A stretch of DNA of 64,000 bases from Sporotomaculum syntrophicum (GCF_009932395.1 NZ_LSRS01000003.1:894754-958753); one strand, 5' to 3'. Counted from the stretch's first letter, positions 18,618-27,966 are shown. The notes: generated from the sequence alone by a model not told the origin. Numbers and translations: made by a program.

Positions 18618-19085
18618 ATGAAAGAGTACCGCTATGAGAATGAGCAGCTGACCGTTCACTGGTATCCTGAATTGTGCTCGCACCCTGGCATCTGCCTGAG
18701 GACTTTACCGCAGGTTTTCGACGTAGATAAAAGCCCCTGGATTAATATTAATGCAGCTGAGCCGGAGGACATCATCAGTTGCATAGACAAATGCCCCTCG
18801 GGTGCCCTGAGATATTCCCTGCCGAAGGGTTCACGGGTAAACCCCCATAAAGCCACCGGTGTGGGCAGCCTCAATTATGAACAAGCCAACCCGGCCATAG
18901 TCAAGATCCGGGTAGTCGCCAACGGCCCCTTGCTTATCGAGGGCTCGGCTGTAGCAATAAATTTTGATGGAAAAACGCTTAAGGAAGGCGCTAAAATGGT
19001 GCTGTGCCGCTGCGGCTTGTCTGCAAACCGTCCCTTTTGTGATGGAGAGCATCACAAGCAAGGCTGGCAGGTGGATCAGAAATAA
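18618..19085 (+). CDS. Fusion of YjdI-like [4Fe-4S] mono-cluster domain with CDGSH iron-sulfur domain
   Basis: 155 residues. Residues 1-75 are a YjdI/Fer4_19 domain (LTVHWYPELCSHPGICLRTLPQVFD...CPSGAL), about 95-155 a CDGSH domain (ANGPLLIEGSA...CRCGLSANRPFCDGEHHKQGW), whose C-x-C-x8-C-D-G-x2-H binds a [2Fe-2S] cluster through three Cys and one His. In many bacteria these are separate neighbouring genes; here they are one protein. Role unknown, probably cytoplasmic redox or cluster transfer. Confidence 0.85.
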   Translation: MKEYRYENEQLTVHWYPELCSHPGICLRTLPQVFDVDKSPWININAAEPEDIISCIDKCPSGALRYSLPKGSRVNPHKATGVGSLNYEQANPAIVKIRVVANGPLLIEGSAVAINFDGKTLKEGAKMVLCRCGLSANRPFCDGEHHKQGWQVDQK

Positions 19086-19297
19086 CACGGCTAACAAAGC
19101 CCAGGCGTCTCTTTAATCATACTGCTAGCCGTATAGCTCTTCATGCTATCGTTGCCTTGCCACTAATCCCGGCCGGAAGTATTCGAATTAAGCGTATGGG
19201 TTCATGCAAAGTATTGGTTTTACTGATACGATGAGAAACATATAAATACCACCTAGTTAGCTCAATAGAGCCCCAGGGTAATTTTTTTGCCTGCAGA

Positions 19298-20107
19298 CTA
19301 AACCCAGATATTTTCTTTTCTATTGACCATATAAAAACCCTTTTCCTGTAGGTGATGCTTACGGTTATAAAGCATTTCAGAACCGTCCATCTGCCTGCAG
19401 ATACCTCCTGCTGCTTCAACAATACATTGCATTGCTGCAGTATCCCATTCAGCTGTCACACCAAAGCGATAATAGACATCCGCCTTTCCTTCTGCTACCA
19501 TACAGCCCTTTAGTGAGCTCCCTACCTGGATAACCTCACTGATTAATGATCTATGTTGAGCAATGAGCTCCTCTTCTTTGGCCGAGGAGTGAGACTCACT
19601 GCCCACCCAGATCAGCTCATTTAATTTATTTGTAACGCTCAGCTTCTTGACTGCACCGGTGGCCAAGTCTTTTAAGTAGGCCCCATCACCCTTGGCAGCG
19701 TAATACATCTGCTGCATAACCGGAGCATAGATGACTCCTAAAACTGATCTATTCTTATATGTAAGGGCAATGCTCACCGTGAATTGACCATTCCGCTTAA
19801 CAAATTCCTTGGTACCATCTAGTGGGTCCACAAGGAAGCAATAGTCATTCATCAATCTAGTTAGATCATCTTTTGCTTCTTCAGAAAGAATTGCATACTT
19901 GGGGAAGTATTTCTTTAACCCCTTAGTAATCATATCGTTGGCCGTTTGATCTGCTATGGTTACAGGCGAATTATCCTCTTTGCTTTGAACAGCAAAATCA
20001 GTTGCATAAATTCCCATGATTGCCTGACCTGCCTGGGTGGCCAAATTTTTTAATATGTTCAGTACAATGCCATTAGTATATTTTACATAACCCCAGTCCA
20101 TGCTCAT
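19298..20107 (-). CDS. cysQ: 3'(2'),5'-bisphosphate nucleotidase / inositol-monophosphatase family
   Basis: About 269 residues. The metal-binding motifs of the family are ILSEEAKDD, DPLDGTKEFVKRNGQFTV and EWDTAAMQCIVEAAGG. DPLDGTKEF is the CysQ form, which favours PAP (phosphoadenosine phosphate) hydrolysis in sulfate assimilation or tRNA/nucleotide turnover over inositol phosphate. The ATG at 20107 is preferred for AAGGTGG upstream; the ORF extends 11 codons further. Confidence 0.85.
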   Translation of the reverse strand: MSMDWGYVKYTNGIVLNILKNLATQAGQAIMGIYATDFAVQSKEDNSPVTIADQTANDMITKGLKKYFPKYAILSEEAKDDLTRLMNDYCFLVDPLDGTKEFVKRNGQFTVSIALTYKNRSVLGVIYAPVMQQMYYAAKGDGAYLKDLATGAVKKLSVTNKLNELIWVGSESHSSAKEEELIAQHRSLISEVIQVGSSLKGCMVAEGKADVYYRFGVTAEWDTAAMQCIVEAAGGICRQMDGSEMLYNRKHHLQEKGFYMVNRKENIWV

Positions 20108-20263
20108 GTATATATTACCACCTTGCAGATCATCCAGCATTTACTGCAGACGCTTTAATTGTGTTTCCTACCGTTTTGCCCGGGATACCACCCAATGAAG
20201 TCATTCTGCAGGTAGGGCGGCTTTGTTGCCTGGTAAGCGACGACCAAATCATTTTCGGTTAAG

Positions 20264-20578
20264 TTAGGACATGCATTCGCTTTCACCAACAGGTTCGTTG
20301 GTGGTACCCAAAAATCCTCGCCCTTTAATGTAGTAGACATTAATTGGTTTTTCGTTTCGTAGGACATCAATGACAGTCTGCAGCATGCACGCAGGAAGAT
20401 GCATTCTAATAATATCGCCATCGACAAAATCTGATTCAATAACAGCATTGGGATCATAAAACCGGAGCAAAGCAATCGTATTGCCCGACTCATCACTTAA
20501 CTGAATCTGAGCTCGATTTTTTTGGAAACCTTCAGCGCCGCCGTAAAATAAAATGCTGTAATTTGCGACTCTTGCCAT
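20264..20578 (-). CDS. Conserved-looking hypothetical protein
   Basis: 104 residues, AAAGGAGG directly upstream of ATG. Beta-rich: VANYSILFYGG, RAQIQLSDESGNTIALLRFYDP, VIESDFVDGDIIRMHLP, then ETQ-type helix ACMLQTVIDVLRNEKPINVYYIKG. It resembles small single-domain proteins of unknown function; no catalytic residues stand out. Downstream of it 100 bases separate it from cysQ on the same strand. Confidence 0.65.
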   Translation of the reverse strand: MARVANYSILFYGGAEGFQKNRAQIQLSDESGNTIALLRFYDPNAVIESDFVDGDIIRMHLPACMLQTVIDVLRNEKPINVYYIKGRGFLGTTNEPVGESECMS

Positions 20579-20589
20579 CTTCGATATCC

Positions 20590-21133
20590 TCCTTTATATA
20601 TTTTACCCGTACCGGTCCGGCAATTGCTACTGCCTGTACTTATTCTTCTTCTGCCATTCTTCAAAGTCCCGATTTTTCAGAAAAGCTTTGCCACTGCATT
20701 GCTACTTCCATATAATAACAGGCTCTCTGCCAGTGTAATATCAAAATTTGAGGTCTTGATTTGTTTGTCAATGCCGTTAATATTAATAACCGTGGGGATT
20801 CCTATCGTCCTGGCATAGTTTCCCTTTGATTCGGAGATATGCTGCTTATCATGGGCGTCAATCATAGTATCGACCAAGTCAATCAAAAATCTACTGGATT
20901 TTTAATCTTTTTTTTTGCATTGTTTTGAATACTTCTCTTAAATTGGGTTCAATCAACTTAAAACCAATTGGCCAGAGTAGATTGATGGTGCTACAATAAC
21001 GTACACCTTCCCGCTTTATCCGCGAGTTTGACGGGCTTAAAATATACAGCGGAATGCTCATACTTAATGACCCTGTAGCTTGTATTTGTTTTTTTCAGGG
21101 AATTGGTTTTTGCTTTATTAGCAACACCTCCAA
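20590..21133. other. Gene-poor stretch
   Basis: 540 bases with no well supported gene. A minus-strand 69-codon ORF (20677-20886, TTG start, no ribosome site) reads ...MIDAHDKQHISESKGNYARTIGIPTVININGIDKQ... and looks protein-like, so it may be a gene remnant. I recognise no family in it. Confidence 0.35.
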
Positions 21134-21781
21134 TTAATTAATTACAATGTTTACTGTCCTGGTAACCTGATCCCAATGGATATCCGCATTTAATAAATTG
21201 GCTACATCACGCAATTGCACCCAGTTACCCGATAGAAAAGCCTGGGCACGCCCATCCACAACACGCAGCGGCTCCTCAACTTCCAGAAGCCTTCCGTTCA
21301 GCATTAATTTCACAACATGTGGGTCAGGCTTGGGCGCATTCCCAAGGAGGATTTGCAGGCGTTCCCAGGGAAACTTGCTGCCCGGGCACTCCGTGGGGTT
21401 AACATCACGATGACTTTGAATTTTTAGCTTACCGTATTTACTCTCCAGATACTTAATAAGCCATACCAATGAGTCCAACTGCGCCAGGGAAGGTTCCCAT
21501 CTGGAGAAATTACCCACCAGGCAGATACCAATACTATCGCTGTTGTTGGATTCCGCGTGTGCACCCACTGTGTTTTCCGGGCGACCGCGCTGAATTTCTC
21601 CACTGCCCATAACGACAAAGTGATAACCAATGCCAGCCCAGCCCCTGGATAAATGCCAGCGATGTATGGTGGCAGCATCCTCATCGCCCTGACTGTCTGA
21701 ATGATGGAGCATAATTCGCCTGGTGGCAACTCGCTGAACCAATGCGCTATTAAAATTGTGGTTAATTTCGGTAATGTTCAT
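21134..21781 (-). CDS. N-acetylmuramoyl-L-alanine amidase (Amidase_2/PGRP) with C-terminal copper-amine-oxidase-N-like domain
   Basis: 215 residues. The amidase domain (about 15-145) shows the zinc ligands: IMLHHSDS, GIGYHFVV, HRDVNPTECPGSKFPW. Residues about 155-215 (VVKLMLNGRLLEVEEPLRVVDGRAQAFLSGNWVQLRDVANLLNADIHWDQVTRTVNIVIN) are the surface domain common in Desulfotomaculum-type cell-wall proteins. No signal peptide is visible, so it may act in the mother cell during spore release or be exported otherwise. Confidence 0.88.
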   Translation of the reverse strand: MNITEINHNFNSALVQRVATRRIMLHHSDSQGDEDAATIHRWHLSRGWAGIGYHFVVMGSGEIQRGRPENTVGAHAESNNSDSIGICLVGNFSRWEPSLAQLDSLVWLIKYLESKYGKLKIQSHRDVNPTECPGSKFPWERLQILLGNAPKPDPHVVKLMLNGRLLEVEEPLRVVDGRAQAFLSGNWVQLRDVANLLNADIHWDQVTRTVNIVIN

Positions 21782-21982
21782 TTATCCCTACCCCCTGTAG
21801 GTATTCTATTCAACAGCTTTTCGATTGGTTAATCAAATACTTGTTATCAACAAATACACTGACTGCTGAAATTTGTTGTTTAGATTTAATAACATGTCCA
21901 TGATGCTATAATTATATAATTAGCTGAGCTGAATAGCAATAATCTTATGAATATTGTAAATACAAAGAAAATTAGAAGAAGG

Positions 21983-22022
21983 CAAAAAAAAAGTAATGCA
22001 CCCACCATATCGTGAGTGCATT
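21983..22022 (-). terminator. Rho-independent terminator of cysE
   Basis: AATGCACCCAC (21995-22005) pairs with GTGAGTGCATT (22012-22022) with one mismatch; A9 at 21984-21992 becomes the T-run on the minus strand. Confidence 0.8.
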
Positions 22023-22037
22023 GCTAACGCGGGTTGA

Positions 22038-22970
22038 CTAAATATCCAATTCCATATATTCCGGGCTTGATTCATCAGGAGACAAGCCCTTAAACATTAA
22101 TTCCGGGATTTTGATGCTTACCTTGGTGCCGGCGGGTACTGATTTAGTTAAAAAGACATTACTGCCGATGGTTGCGCCCTTGCCAATGACGGTATTACCA
22201 CCCAGGATGGAAGTACCGGAATAGACAGTAACATTGTCTTCAATGGTCGGGTGACGCTTTACACCGCGCAAATTCTGGCCTTCCCGGGGGGATAAAGCAC
22301 CCAGGGTAACTCCCTGGTATATTTTCACGTTATCGCCAATGGTGGTGGTTTCACCAATTACTACTCCTGTGCCATGGTCAATGAAAAAGTATTTGCCTAT
22401 AGTGGCGCCGGGGTGGATATCAATTCCGGTTACGTTATGGGCGTATTCGGTCATGATTCTGGGAATAAGCGGAACAGATAACAGATGTAGTTCATGAGCC
22501 ATCCGATAAACACTAATGGCAAATATTCCAGGGTAGGCCAAAATGATTTCATGTTTATCCACAGCCGCGGGATCCCCATCAAAGGCCGCCTGTACATCCA
22601 GTTCTATAGTACTGCGCAGTTCCGGTATAGTACTTAAAAACTTATAAATAATCTCATCGGCCTGGTCGGCAATACTGCCTACCGCGTTAAGGTTAGGCCG
22701 GTGTTCCAAAGCTAAGATTATTTGCTCGTGCAGTTGCTCATGCAGGTGCATAAGCAGGTCGCCGATGTGGTATTGAATAGCTGTGGTCACTAAATGCCGC
22801 TGCCCGTAATATTCTGGGAACAGCAGTTCCCGGAGCATCAGGATGATTCTTATGATGGCGTCTCGTTTGGGCTGAGCAAAAGACTTCAGCGCCTCCTGCG
22901 GTTCTACCCGGTAACCGGCTACGATGGATTCAACCAGGTTATTGATTTTTTGTGGGTCAAGTTTGCTCAT
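22038..22970 (-). CDS. cysE: Serine O-acetyltransferase, EpsC type
   Basis: 310 residues. The N-terminal 150 residues are the helical SATase domain; the left-handed beta helix is in DIHPGATIGKYFFIDHGTGVVIGETTTIGDNVKIYQGVTLGALS and HPTIEDNVTVYSGTSILGGNTVIGKGATIGSNVFLTKSVP. It acetylates serine for cysteine synthesis. AAGGTGT precedes the ATG. fdhD lies 75 bases upstream on the same strand. Confidence 0.92.
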   Translation of the reverse strand: MSKLDPQKINNLVESIVAGYRVEPQEALKSFAQPKRDAIIRIILMLRELLFPEYYGQRHLVTTAIQYHIGDLLMHLHEQLHEQIILALEHRPNLNAVGSIADQADEIIYKFLSTIPELRSTIELDVQAAFDGDPAAVDKHEIILAYPGIFAISVYRMAHELHLLSVPLIPRIMTEYAHNVTGIDIHPGATIGKYFFIDHGTGVVIGETTTIGDNVKIYQGVTLGALSPREGQNLRGVKRHPTIEDNVTVYSGTSILGGNTVIGKGATIGSNVFLTKSVPAGTKVSIKIPELMFKGLSPDESSPEYMELDI

Positions 22971-23044
22971 ATTTACACCTTCATGTTGTTATCATAAAAT
23001 CAGGATGGCAGGCAAAGTGCACCGCCGGTAGATTAAATTTTCTT

Positions 23045-23845
23045 TTATAAAGTTGTCTGTTGTTCTAACCGCTCCGGGTGGGTAAACACTGCCAGGTGAT
23101 TTTCTTTAACCTGACCAACCAGAGCAATACCCAGATCCTCGGCCAGCAAGATGGCGTTCTTAGTCGGGGCATGCCGCGAAACCACAATGGGGACCTCCAT
23201 TTTGGCTGCCTTGAGTAACATCTCGGAGGAGATACGGCCGGTGATCAGCAGCATTTTATCTCTGGTGGATATCCCCTTTAGGATACATTCGCCCTGAATT
23301 TTATTTAAGGTATTATGCCGTCCGATATCCTCAGCTACAACCAGCAGGTTGGCGGTATCGGTTAAAGCTGAAGTGTGAACGCCGCCACTGACCTTATAGA
23401 GTTCCATCTTCTCCAGAAGCTCCTGCATAAGGACAAGAACTTGCTCCGGTGCAACCTTTAGACTAGAATTAATTTTTTGTCCTTCGGGTCCCTGAGTCTT
23501 ATAAATTGAGCTGCCGCTGCACCCGAGTTTTCGCAACGTGGGCAGTGCAAAATCCGGGTTGTTCAACATTACATCTGCCAATGCATCCTCCGGGCTTACC
23601 CGGATGCTCGCCAAGTCATCGGTCCCGGTGATGATTCCCTCCGCATATAAATACCCGTAAGTCAGGCAATCCAGTTTGTCCGGTGTGCATAGAATGGTGA
23701 CCAGCGCCTGCTTGTTAACATATATGGTGAATTCCATCTCGCATGGCACATGCACTGAAACGCTGGTCCATGACCCGTTACCATAGCGATTGCTAACTAC
23801 TTCCGCCACCACTCCTTTAATCTCCGGTCCAACCTTGTTGGGCAT
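23045..23845 (-). CDS. fdhD: FdhD, sulfur-transfer accessory protein for Mo/W-bisPGD enzymes
   Basis: 266 residues. FdhD moves sulfur from a cysteine desulfurase to the Mo/W cofactor. Family blocks seen: TPDKLDCLTYGYLYAEGII, KLGCSGSSIYK, SGGVHTSAL, VAEDIGRHNTLNKIQGECI, ITGRISSEMLLKAAKMEVPIVVSRHAPTKNAILLAEDLGIALVG. The sulfur-carrying loop has one cysteine (C109, Cys-Ser-Gly-Ser) where E. coli has Cys-x2-Cys. It likely serves the bisMGD oxidoreductase at 59934-61988 or other such enzymes. A decayed second copy lies at 55131-55520. Confidence 0.92.
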   Translation of the reverse strand: MPNKVGPEIKGVVAEVVSNRYGNGSWTSVSVHVPCEMEFTIYVNKQALVTILCTPDKLDCLTYGYLYAEGIITGTDDLASIRVSPEDALADVMLNNPDFALPTLRKLGCSGSSIYKTQGPEGQKINSSLKVAPEQVLVLMQELLEKMELYKVSGGVHTSALTDTANLLVVAEDIGRHNTLNKIQGECILKGISTRDKMLLITGRISSEMLLKAAKMEVPIVVSRHAPTKNAILLAEDLGIALVGQVKENHLAVFTHPERLEQQTTL

Positions 23846-23869
23846 GTTTTTATTCCCCCTTTCCTTTAG

Positions 23870-24319
23870 CTAACCTTAAATAGCATTAACCTCTGTCTTA
23901 ACTTTAATATATCATTAACGCAGTAAAATATCTGAAAAAAATTCTTAAAATAAATATATACAATCCCGATGGACTAAGTCAAGTATCGATTGATATAAAA
24001 TTACTCAGAAACCGTACCTCACCAGAATACTAACTAGTAAAGCCGAATGATTGCTTTTTATAAAACAAATTATAAATGTATTAAAGCCTGCACCGCCCAA
24101 TGGGCTTTGCCGCTATGTGACGCCTGCCGGGTCGGTAGATTACCTCACCGGGGAAGGGGTTATTCAGTGTTTATTTGATGCAATGCTTGGAGGCAGGAGT
24201 AATAGAATGTTTAACCAAGTTGAGCATACACTCTAAAGGTAATCAAAACCGGGGCACGCTAGCAGCTGCACCTTATAATCCTGATTGCATTGTATCGGCC
24301 GGGCTATATCCGGTCCATT
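23870..24319. other. Gene-poor stretch upstream of fdhD
   Basis: About 450 bases with no supported gene. Short ORFs here have no ribosome site and no family resemblance. Confidence 0.4.
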
Positions 24320-24754
24320 TTAGCGCTGGCCGGGCTCGCTGGATGCGGTGCCTCGAGCCAAATCGGCCAGGGTATATGAGTCCAGAACTTCAGCAATGGA
24401 ATCCCTTACTTCGCTCCATAAACTCCTGGTGGTACAATTTTCAAAGCGCTCGCATGCTTCAGGATTAGTTTCGCTAACACATTCAACAGGGGCAATCGGC
24501 CCTTCTAAGGCCCGGATAATATCCCCGGCAGTAATGTTTTCAGGTTTTTTCACGAGCATATAGCCACCTTGAAAGCCTCGGATACTTTTTACCAGTCCAG
24601 CTCTTTTTAGGGGAATCATCAGCTGTTCCAGATAGCGCTCAGAGACGCCTTGACGTTCAGCTATGCTATGTGTAGCGATTGGTCCCTCATCTGTGCTCTG
24701 AGCCAAGTCAATCATTGCCCGCAGTCCATATCTCCCTTTAGTAGATAATTTCAA
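24320..24754 (-). CDS. Rrf2-family transcriptional regulator (IscR/CymR type)
   Basis: 144 residues. MKLSTKGRYGLRAMIDLAQ, SIAERQGVSERYLEQLMIPLKRAGLVKSIRGFQGGYML is the winged helix-turn-helix; the effector loop has three cysteines spaced C-x8-C-x5-C, which in IscR bind an iron-sulfur cluster. It probably senses Fe-S status or cysteine supply; cysE and fdhD are nearby. TTG at 24754 gives the canonical family start and has GGGAG 9 bases upstream; the ATG at 24763 is too close to that site. Confidence 0.88.
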   Translation of the reverse strand: MKLSTKGRYGLRAMIDLAQSTDEGPIATHSIAERQGVSERYLEQLMIPLKRAGLVKSIRGFQGGYMLVKKPENITAGDIIRALEGPIAPVECVSETNPEACERFENCTTRSLWSEVRDSIAEVLDSYTLADLARGTASSEPGQR

Positions 24755-24917
24755 TTGCAGCATCTCCCATCAACGTTCTATACTGTAATTTATATTAGCT
24801 AAAAACATATTTAATCGTTTTTTATAGCCGTGATATTTTTCCTGATGGCTCCTGAACGGTTATACTGGTTATGCTCTTTAGTTTAATATACATAAACCCG
24901 ATAGAGGAAATCAAGTA

Positions 24918-25607
24918 TTAACCGGTTACAGACAACTGCGCAAATTCGGGTTTTATACTGGCAAAGACAGTGTGCTTATAGCCCGGATAAATAAAATCGG
25001 CGTGAATTTCATCAGCCACCACGGTTACCCCGTGCCGGAGACAGATATCACCCAGCCGGGTAATCTCCTCCTCCGTCCAAACCCTGCCTACTGGATTATG
25101 CGGGCTGCACAGTATAAATAATTTCACGTGCTTGGAGATGATTTGATGCTCAAAATCCTCATAGTTTATCGTATACCGGTTCCCTTCCATAAAACCAGTT
25201 TATTTACCACCAGGCAACGCTTATTAGACAAAACAGACCCGGCAAAGGGATAGTACACAGGCTGCTGGATAATTACGCCGTCACCCACCTGGGTCAAAGC
25301 TCGGATCGCGGTGCAGATAGCATTAACGACTCCTGGTGTATTCACCAGCCAGTCCGGCTGCACTGGCCAGGCATGACTCTGCCAAAACCAGTTCTGCAAC
25401 GCTTCCCAATAATCCTGCCCGCTTTCAGAATAGCCAAAGATGCCGTGCCGTCATATCTCAATTAAGGCATTAATAACAAAAGACGGTGTTCTGAAGTCCA
25501 TATCGGCTACCCAAAGCGGCAGTATATCCTCAGGCGCACCACTTGGCGTTAAAGTCATATTTGATACAATCGGTGTTTTTGCGGTCAATAATTTCGTCAA
25601 AATTATA
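24918..25607 (-). pseudogene. Decayed MalY/PatB-like aminotransferase (cystathionine beta-lyase type), frameshifted and lacking the C-terminal half
   Basis: Read in pieces on the minus strand: NFDEIIDRKNTDCIKYD (25604 down), a frameshift, then EDILPLWVADMDFRTPSFVINALIEI, an in-frame TGA, GIFGYSESGQDYWEALQNWFWQSHAW...TPGVVNAICTAIRALTQVGDGVIIQQPVYYPFAGSV, another frameshift, then YTINYEDFEHQI...LCSPHNPVGRVWTEEEITRLGDICLRHGVTVVADEIHADFIYPGYKHTVFASI. These are the ordered N-terminal blocks of PLP-dependent MalY/PatB enzymes (about 390 residues). The reading stops before the catalytic lysine segment, so the gene is dead. Confidence 0.85.
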
Positions 25608-25817
25608 TTAACAGATCATCAACAAGTCTCCTATCTGCAATATCAATACAAATATCCATTTTAGCACCATGTTTTCCACTACAAGATATGTTAAAATCCT
25701 GCCGTTGTCAACTTAGCCCAAGACAGAGATAAATTGTTGATGAAAAAAAGGCTATATTGTATAATAATTAAGTATTTGATCATATTGTCCGAAATAGGAA
25801 AAGGGGGTTAAAACCAA

Positions 25818-26600
25818 GTGTTAGACCGCAGGATTACAAAATGGATCGGCGTGCTTATGTTCCTGACGTTGTTTGGTTGGCAGTTTTATTTTCTAAAAGA
25901 CGACGTGGCGGAAGCCGGGTGAGCATCCTCCAAGACACCGGTGGTGAAAACAGATGAAGCAACGGAACTTTCCGGCGATGCAGCCACGCTAAATGGACAA
26001 ATGACTGAGTGCTATGGAGAAATCAAAGAGTATGGTTTTTATTTTGGCACAGAACTGACCAAGACAGACCAGAAAATAATCGTCGGCGAAAAAGAGTATG
26101 TCGCCAAGCCCTTTAGTAAGAGGATTGACCAGCTTAAGCCCGGTACGTATTTCTATAAGGCGTTCGCCACGAATGCTACAGACACTGGTTATGGCCCCCT
26201 GATGGAGTTTACCATTAAACAAACAAGCGGAGATAACAATACTGCACCTGATGGCATAAAGGTTAAATTAGATGACCAGCTGCTAACCTTTGATGTGCAG
26301 CCCTCTATCTCTAACGGCCGCACCTTAGTACCGCTTCGCGGCATTTTCGAGGCCCTGGGTGCTAACGTAAGCTGGGATGGTGCTGCCCGCAAAATTATTG
26401 CCACCAGGGGCGATTTGGAAATCACGCTGGTCATTAATGGTGCGGCTAACATAAACGGTGTCATAGCCCCGCTTGATGAGCCGGCCAGGATAGTAAGCGG
26501 CAGAACACTTGTACCACTGCGGTTTGTTTCTGAAGCTATGCAGTGCAAGGTTGATTGGAATGGCGCGGCTCAGACCGTCACCATAACCAGTATACCCTAA
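25818..26600 (+). pseudogene. Secreted copper-amine-oxidase-N-domain surface protein interrupted by an in-frame TGA
   Basis: A GTG start at 25818 with AAAGGGGG upstream codes a basic N-terminus and one hydrophobic segment (WIGVLMFLTLFGWQFYFL), then TGA at 25920-25922, after which the same frame continues to 26600. The remainder has a fibronectin-like stretch (about TLNGQMTECYGEIKEYGFYFGTE...GTYFYKAFATNATDTGYGP) and two copper-amine-oxidase-N repeats, each with GRTLVPLR. The stop falls just after the signal peptide. No selenocysteine hairpin or partner residue is seen, so a nonsense mutation or base error is most likely. A GTG at 25941 could start a leaderless remnant. Confidence 0.7.
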
Positions 26601-26674
26601 ACTGGCTGCCAGTGCCCGAACGGCGTTATGCAAAATTGTTAAATCTCTACCAAGCCTTAACCAAAAATAGACAG

Positions 26675-26712
26675 GCCGCCTCCTGCTATGTATTATCAGT
26701 GAGGCGGCTTTT
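26675..26712 (+). terminator. Rho-independent terminator
   Basis: GCCGCCTC (26675-26682) pairs with GAGGCGGC (26701-26708), followed by TTTT. Confidence 0.75.
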
Positions 26713-26801
26713 GGTACGCATATTCATAATATCAAGGATCCTAACAAGCCAATTAAATAACTAATTTTCGATATTGATAGTATTTCAAAGGAAGTGGGAC
26801 T

Positions 26802-27389
26802 ATGAAAGCCAAAAAAATTCTTATGTTAGTGGGAGACTTTGTAGAAGATTATGAGGTAATGGTACCTTTCCAGTCTTTACTCATGCTGGGGTATGAGGTA
26901 GACGCTGCTTGTCCCGGCAAAAAGGCCGGTGATAAGGTTAAAACTGCTGTACACGATTTTGAGGGAGATCAGACCTACTCAGAAAAACCCGGTCATAATT
27001 TTGTTCTTAATATTGATTTTGACAAAGTTAATGAAGACAACTATATTGGTTTAATTATTCCCGGTGGCCGGGCACCCGAGTATATTCGGCTAGATTCCAG
27101 GGTTATTGAAATTGTAAAAAACTTCGATGCTAATAAGAAGCCCATCGGGGCCATCTGTCACGGGCCACAAGTTCTATTAGCTGCCGGGGTAATTCAACAG
27201 GGAGTATTTACTGCCTACCCTGCATGTAAGCCCGATATTTTATGTGCAGGTGGTACATGGGGGGAAGTTAATGAAACCTTCAGTAACGCTTATGTGAACG
27301 GTCACATTGTCACTGCCCCTGCCTGGCCTGCTCATCCTTCTTTTATTCAGGCCTTTGTAAAACTTCTTGGTGCAGAAATTAAAATATAA
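26802..27389 (+). CDS. DJ-1/PfpI family protein
   Basis: 195 residues. The fold signatures are [36 protein letters not shown] and [18 protein letters not shown], the last holding the nucleophile-elbow cysteine followed by His. Members act as deglycases, chaperones or cysteine hydrolases under stress; which applies here is unknown. AAAGGAAGTG lies upstream of the ATG. Monocistronic. Confidence 0.88.
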   Translation: MKAKKILMLVGDFVEDYEVMVPFQSLLMLGYEVDAACPGKKAGDKVKTAVHDFEGDQTYSEKPGHNFVLNIDFDKVNEDNYIGLIIPGGRAPEYIRLDSRVIEIVKNFDANKKPIGAICHGPQVLLAAGVIQQGVFTAYPACKPDILCAGGTWGEVNETFSNAYVNGHIVTAPAWPAHPSFIQAFVKLLGAEIKI

Positions 27390-27461
27390 TCCTGTAAGTT
27401 TCAAGTAAGGCTGAAGCCTGTATTTTTATTAAATATAAGTGGTACTTCTATATACCTTTAG

Positions 27462-27638
27462 GCCCAACCAGGAAATCATCCACCAGAGGTAGCTGTTATC
27501 GTTAATAACCTGTTAAAGTTAAATAAATCGGGTAATTTAGCGGAGTTGGAAAAGTTTATCGATGCTGAGGAGATTGTGGTTCCTGTGAGGTTATCACCGT
27601 CTCAATACTTAGGCTTCCGTATCGTTTGTAGGAGATAA
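27462..27638 (+). other. Open but start-less coding remnant
   Basis: 58 codons open between stops, reading ...HPPEVAVIVNNLLKLNKSGNLAELEKFIDAEEIVVPVRLSPSQYLGFRIVCRR. The composition is protein-like, but there is no ATG/GTG at the front and no ribosome site. Probably a fragment of a lost gene; family not recognised. Confidence 0.25.
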
Positions 27639-27676
27639 GTAAAAACATTCTTTTCGGGGCTTTCAATTAAATTATA

Positions 27677-27758
27677 TTTTGATACAATGACCATGTTAGT
27701 GGGGACGCCTCTTGTACTTCTGTTAACGTGTTAAGCACACCCAAAGAGGCGTCTTTTT
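27677..27758 (+). ncRNA. Candidate short stand-alone transcript ending in a strong terminator
   Basis: TACAAT at 27683-27688 could be a -10 box. About 15 bases later begins a folded segment: GACGCCTCTT (27704-27713) pairs with AAGAGGCGTC (27744-27753), followed by TTTTTCTTTT. The enclosed loop holds a small GTG...CAC hairpin. No ORF precedes it within 300 bases other than a start-less remnant, so it may be a small RNA; it may equally be the distant terminator of the PfpI gene. Confidence 0.35.
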
Positions 27759-27822
27759 CTTTTCTGTTTTAATGGTTCATTATATATGGTAATTTTCGGT
27801 CAGGCAATAAGCCCAAACTCAT

Positions 27823-27862
27823 AAAAAAGAACAACCCCGGAGCCTCTGACGAGGGTCCGGGG
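27823..27862 (-). terminator. Rho-independent terminator of tRNA-Leu
   Basis: CCCCGGA (27835-27841) pairs with TCCGGGG (27856-27862) with an inner CCTC/GAGG extension; the A-run at 27823-27828 gives T's on the minus strand. Confidence 0.75.
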
Positions 27863-27877
27863 AGTTATGAAATGGGT

Positions 27878-27966
27878 TGGTGCCGGAGACCGGAATCGAA
27901 CCGGTACGATCATTGCTGATCGAGGGATTTTAAGTCCCTTGCGTCTGCCAGTTCCGCCACTCCGGC
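27878..27966 (-). tRNA. tRNA-Leu (anticodon TAA), CCA encoded
   Basis: GCCGGAG acceptor pairs with CTCCGGC, followed by A and encoded CCA (27878-27880 on the plus strand reads TGG). The anticodon loop is ACTTAAAAT with TAA; the long variable arm of a class II tRNA and the GGTTCGATTCC T-arm are present. Confidence 0.95.

Noticed and set aside
20155..20496. 113-codon minus-strand ORF
   Set aside because: It overlaps the better supported 20264-20578 gene in another frame, has no ribosome site and reads like a shadow.
24175..24468. 97-codon plus-strand ORF
   Set aside because: It overlaps the Rrf2 gene on the other strand and matches no family.
25920..25922. TGA as a third selenocysteine codon
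   Set aside because: No hairpin follows at the right distance, there is no neighbouring Cys or redox domain, and the family has no known selenoproteins.
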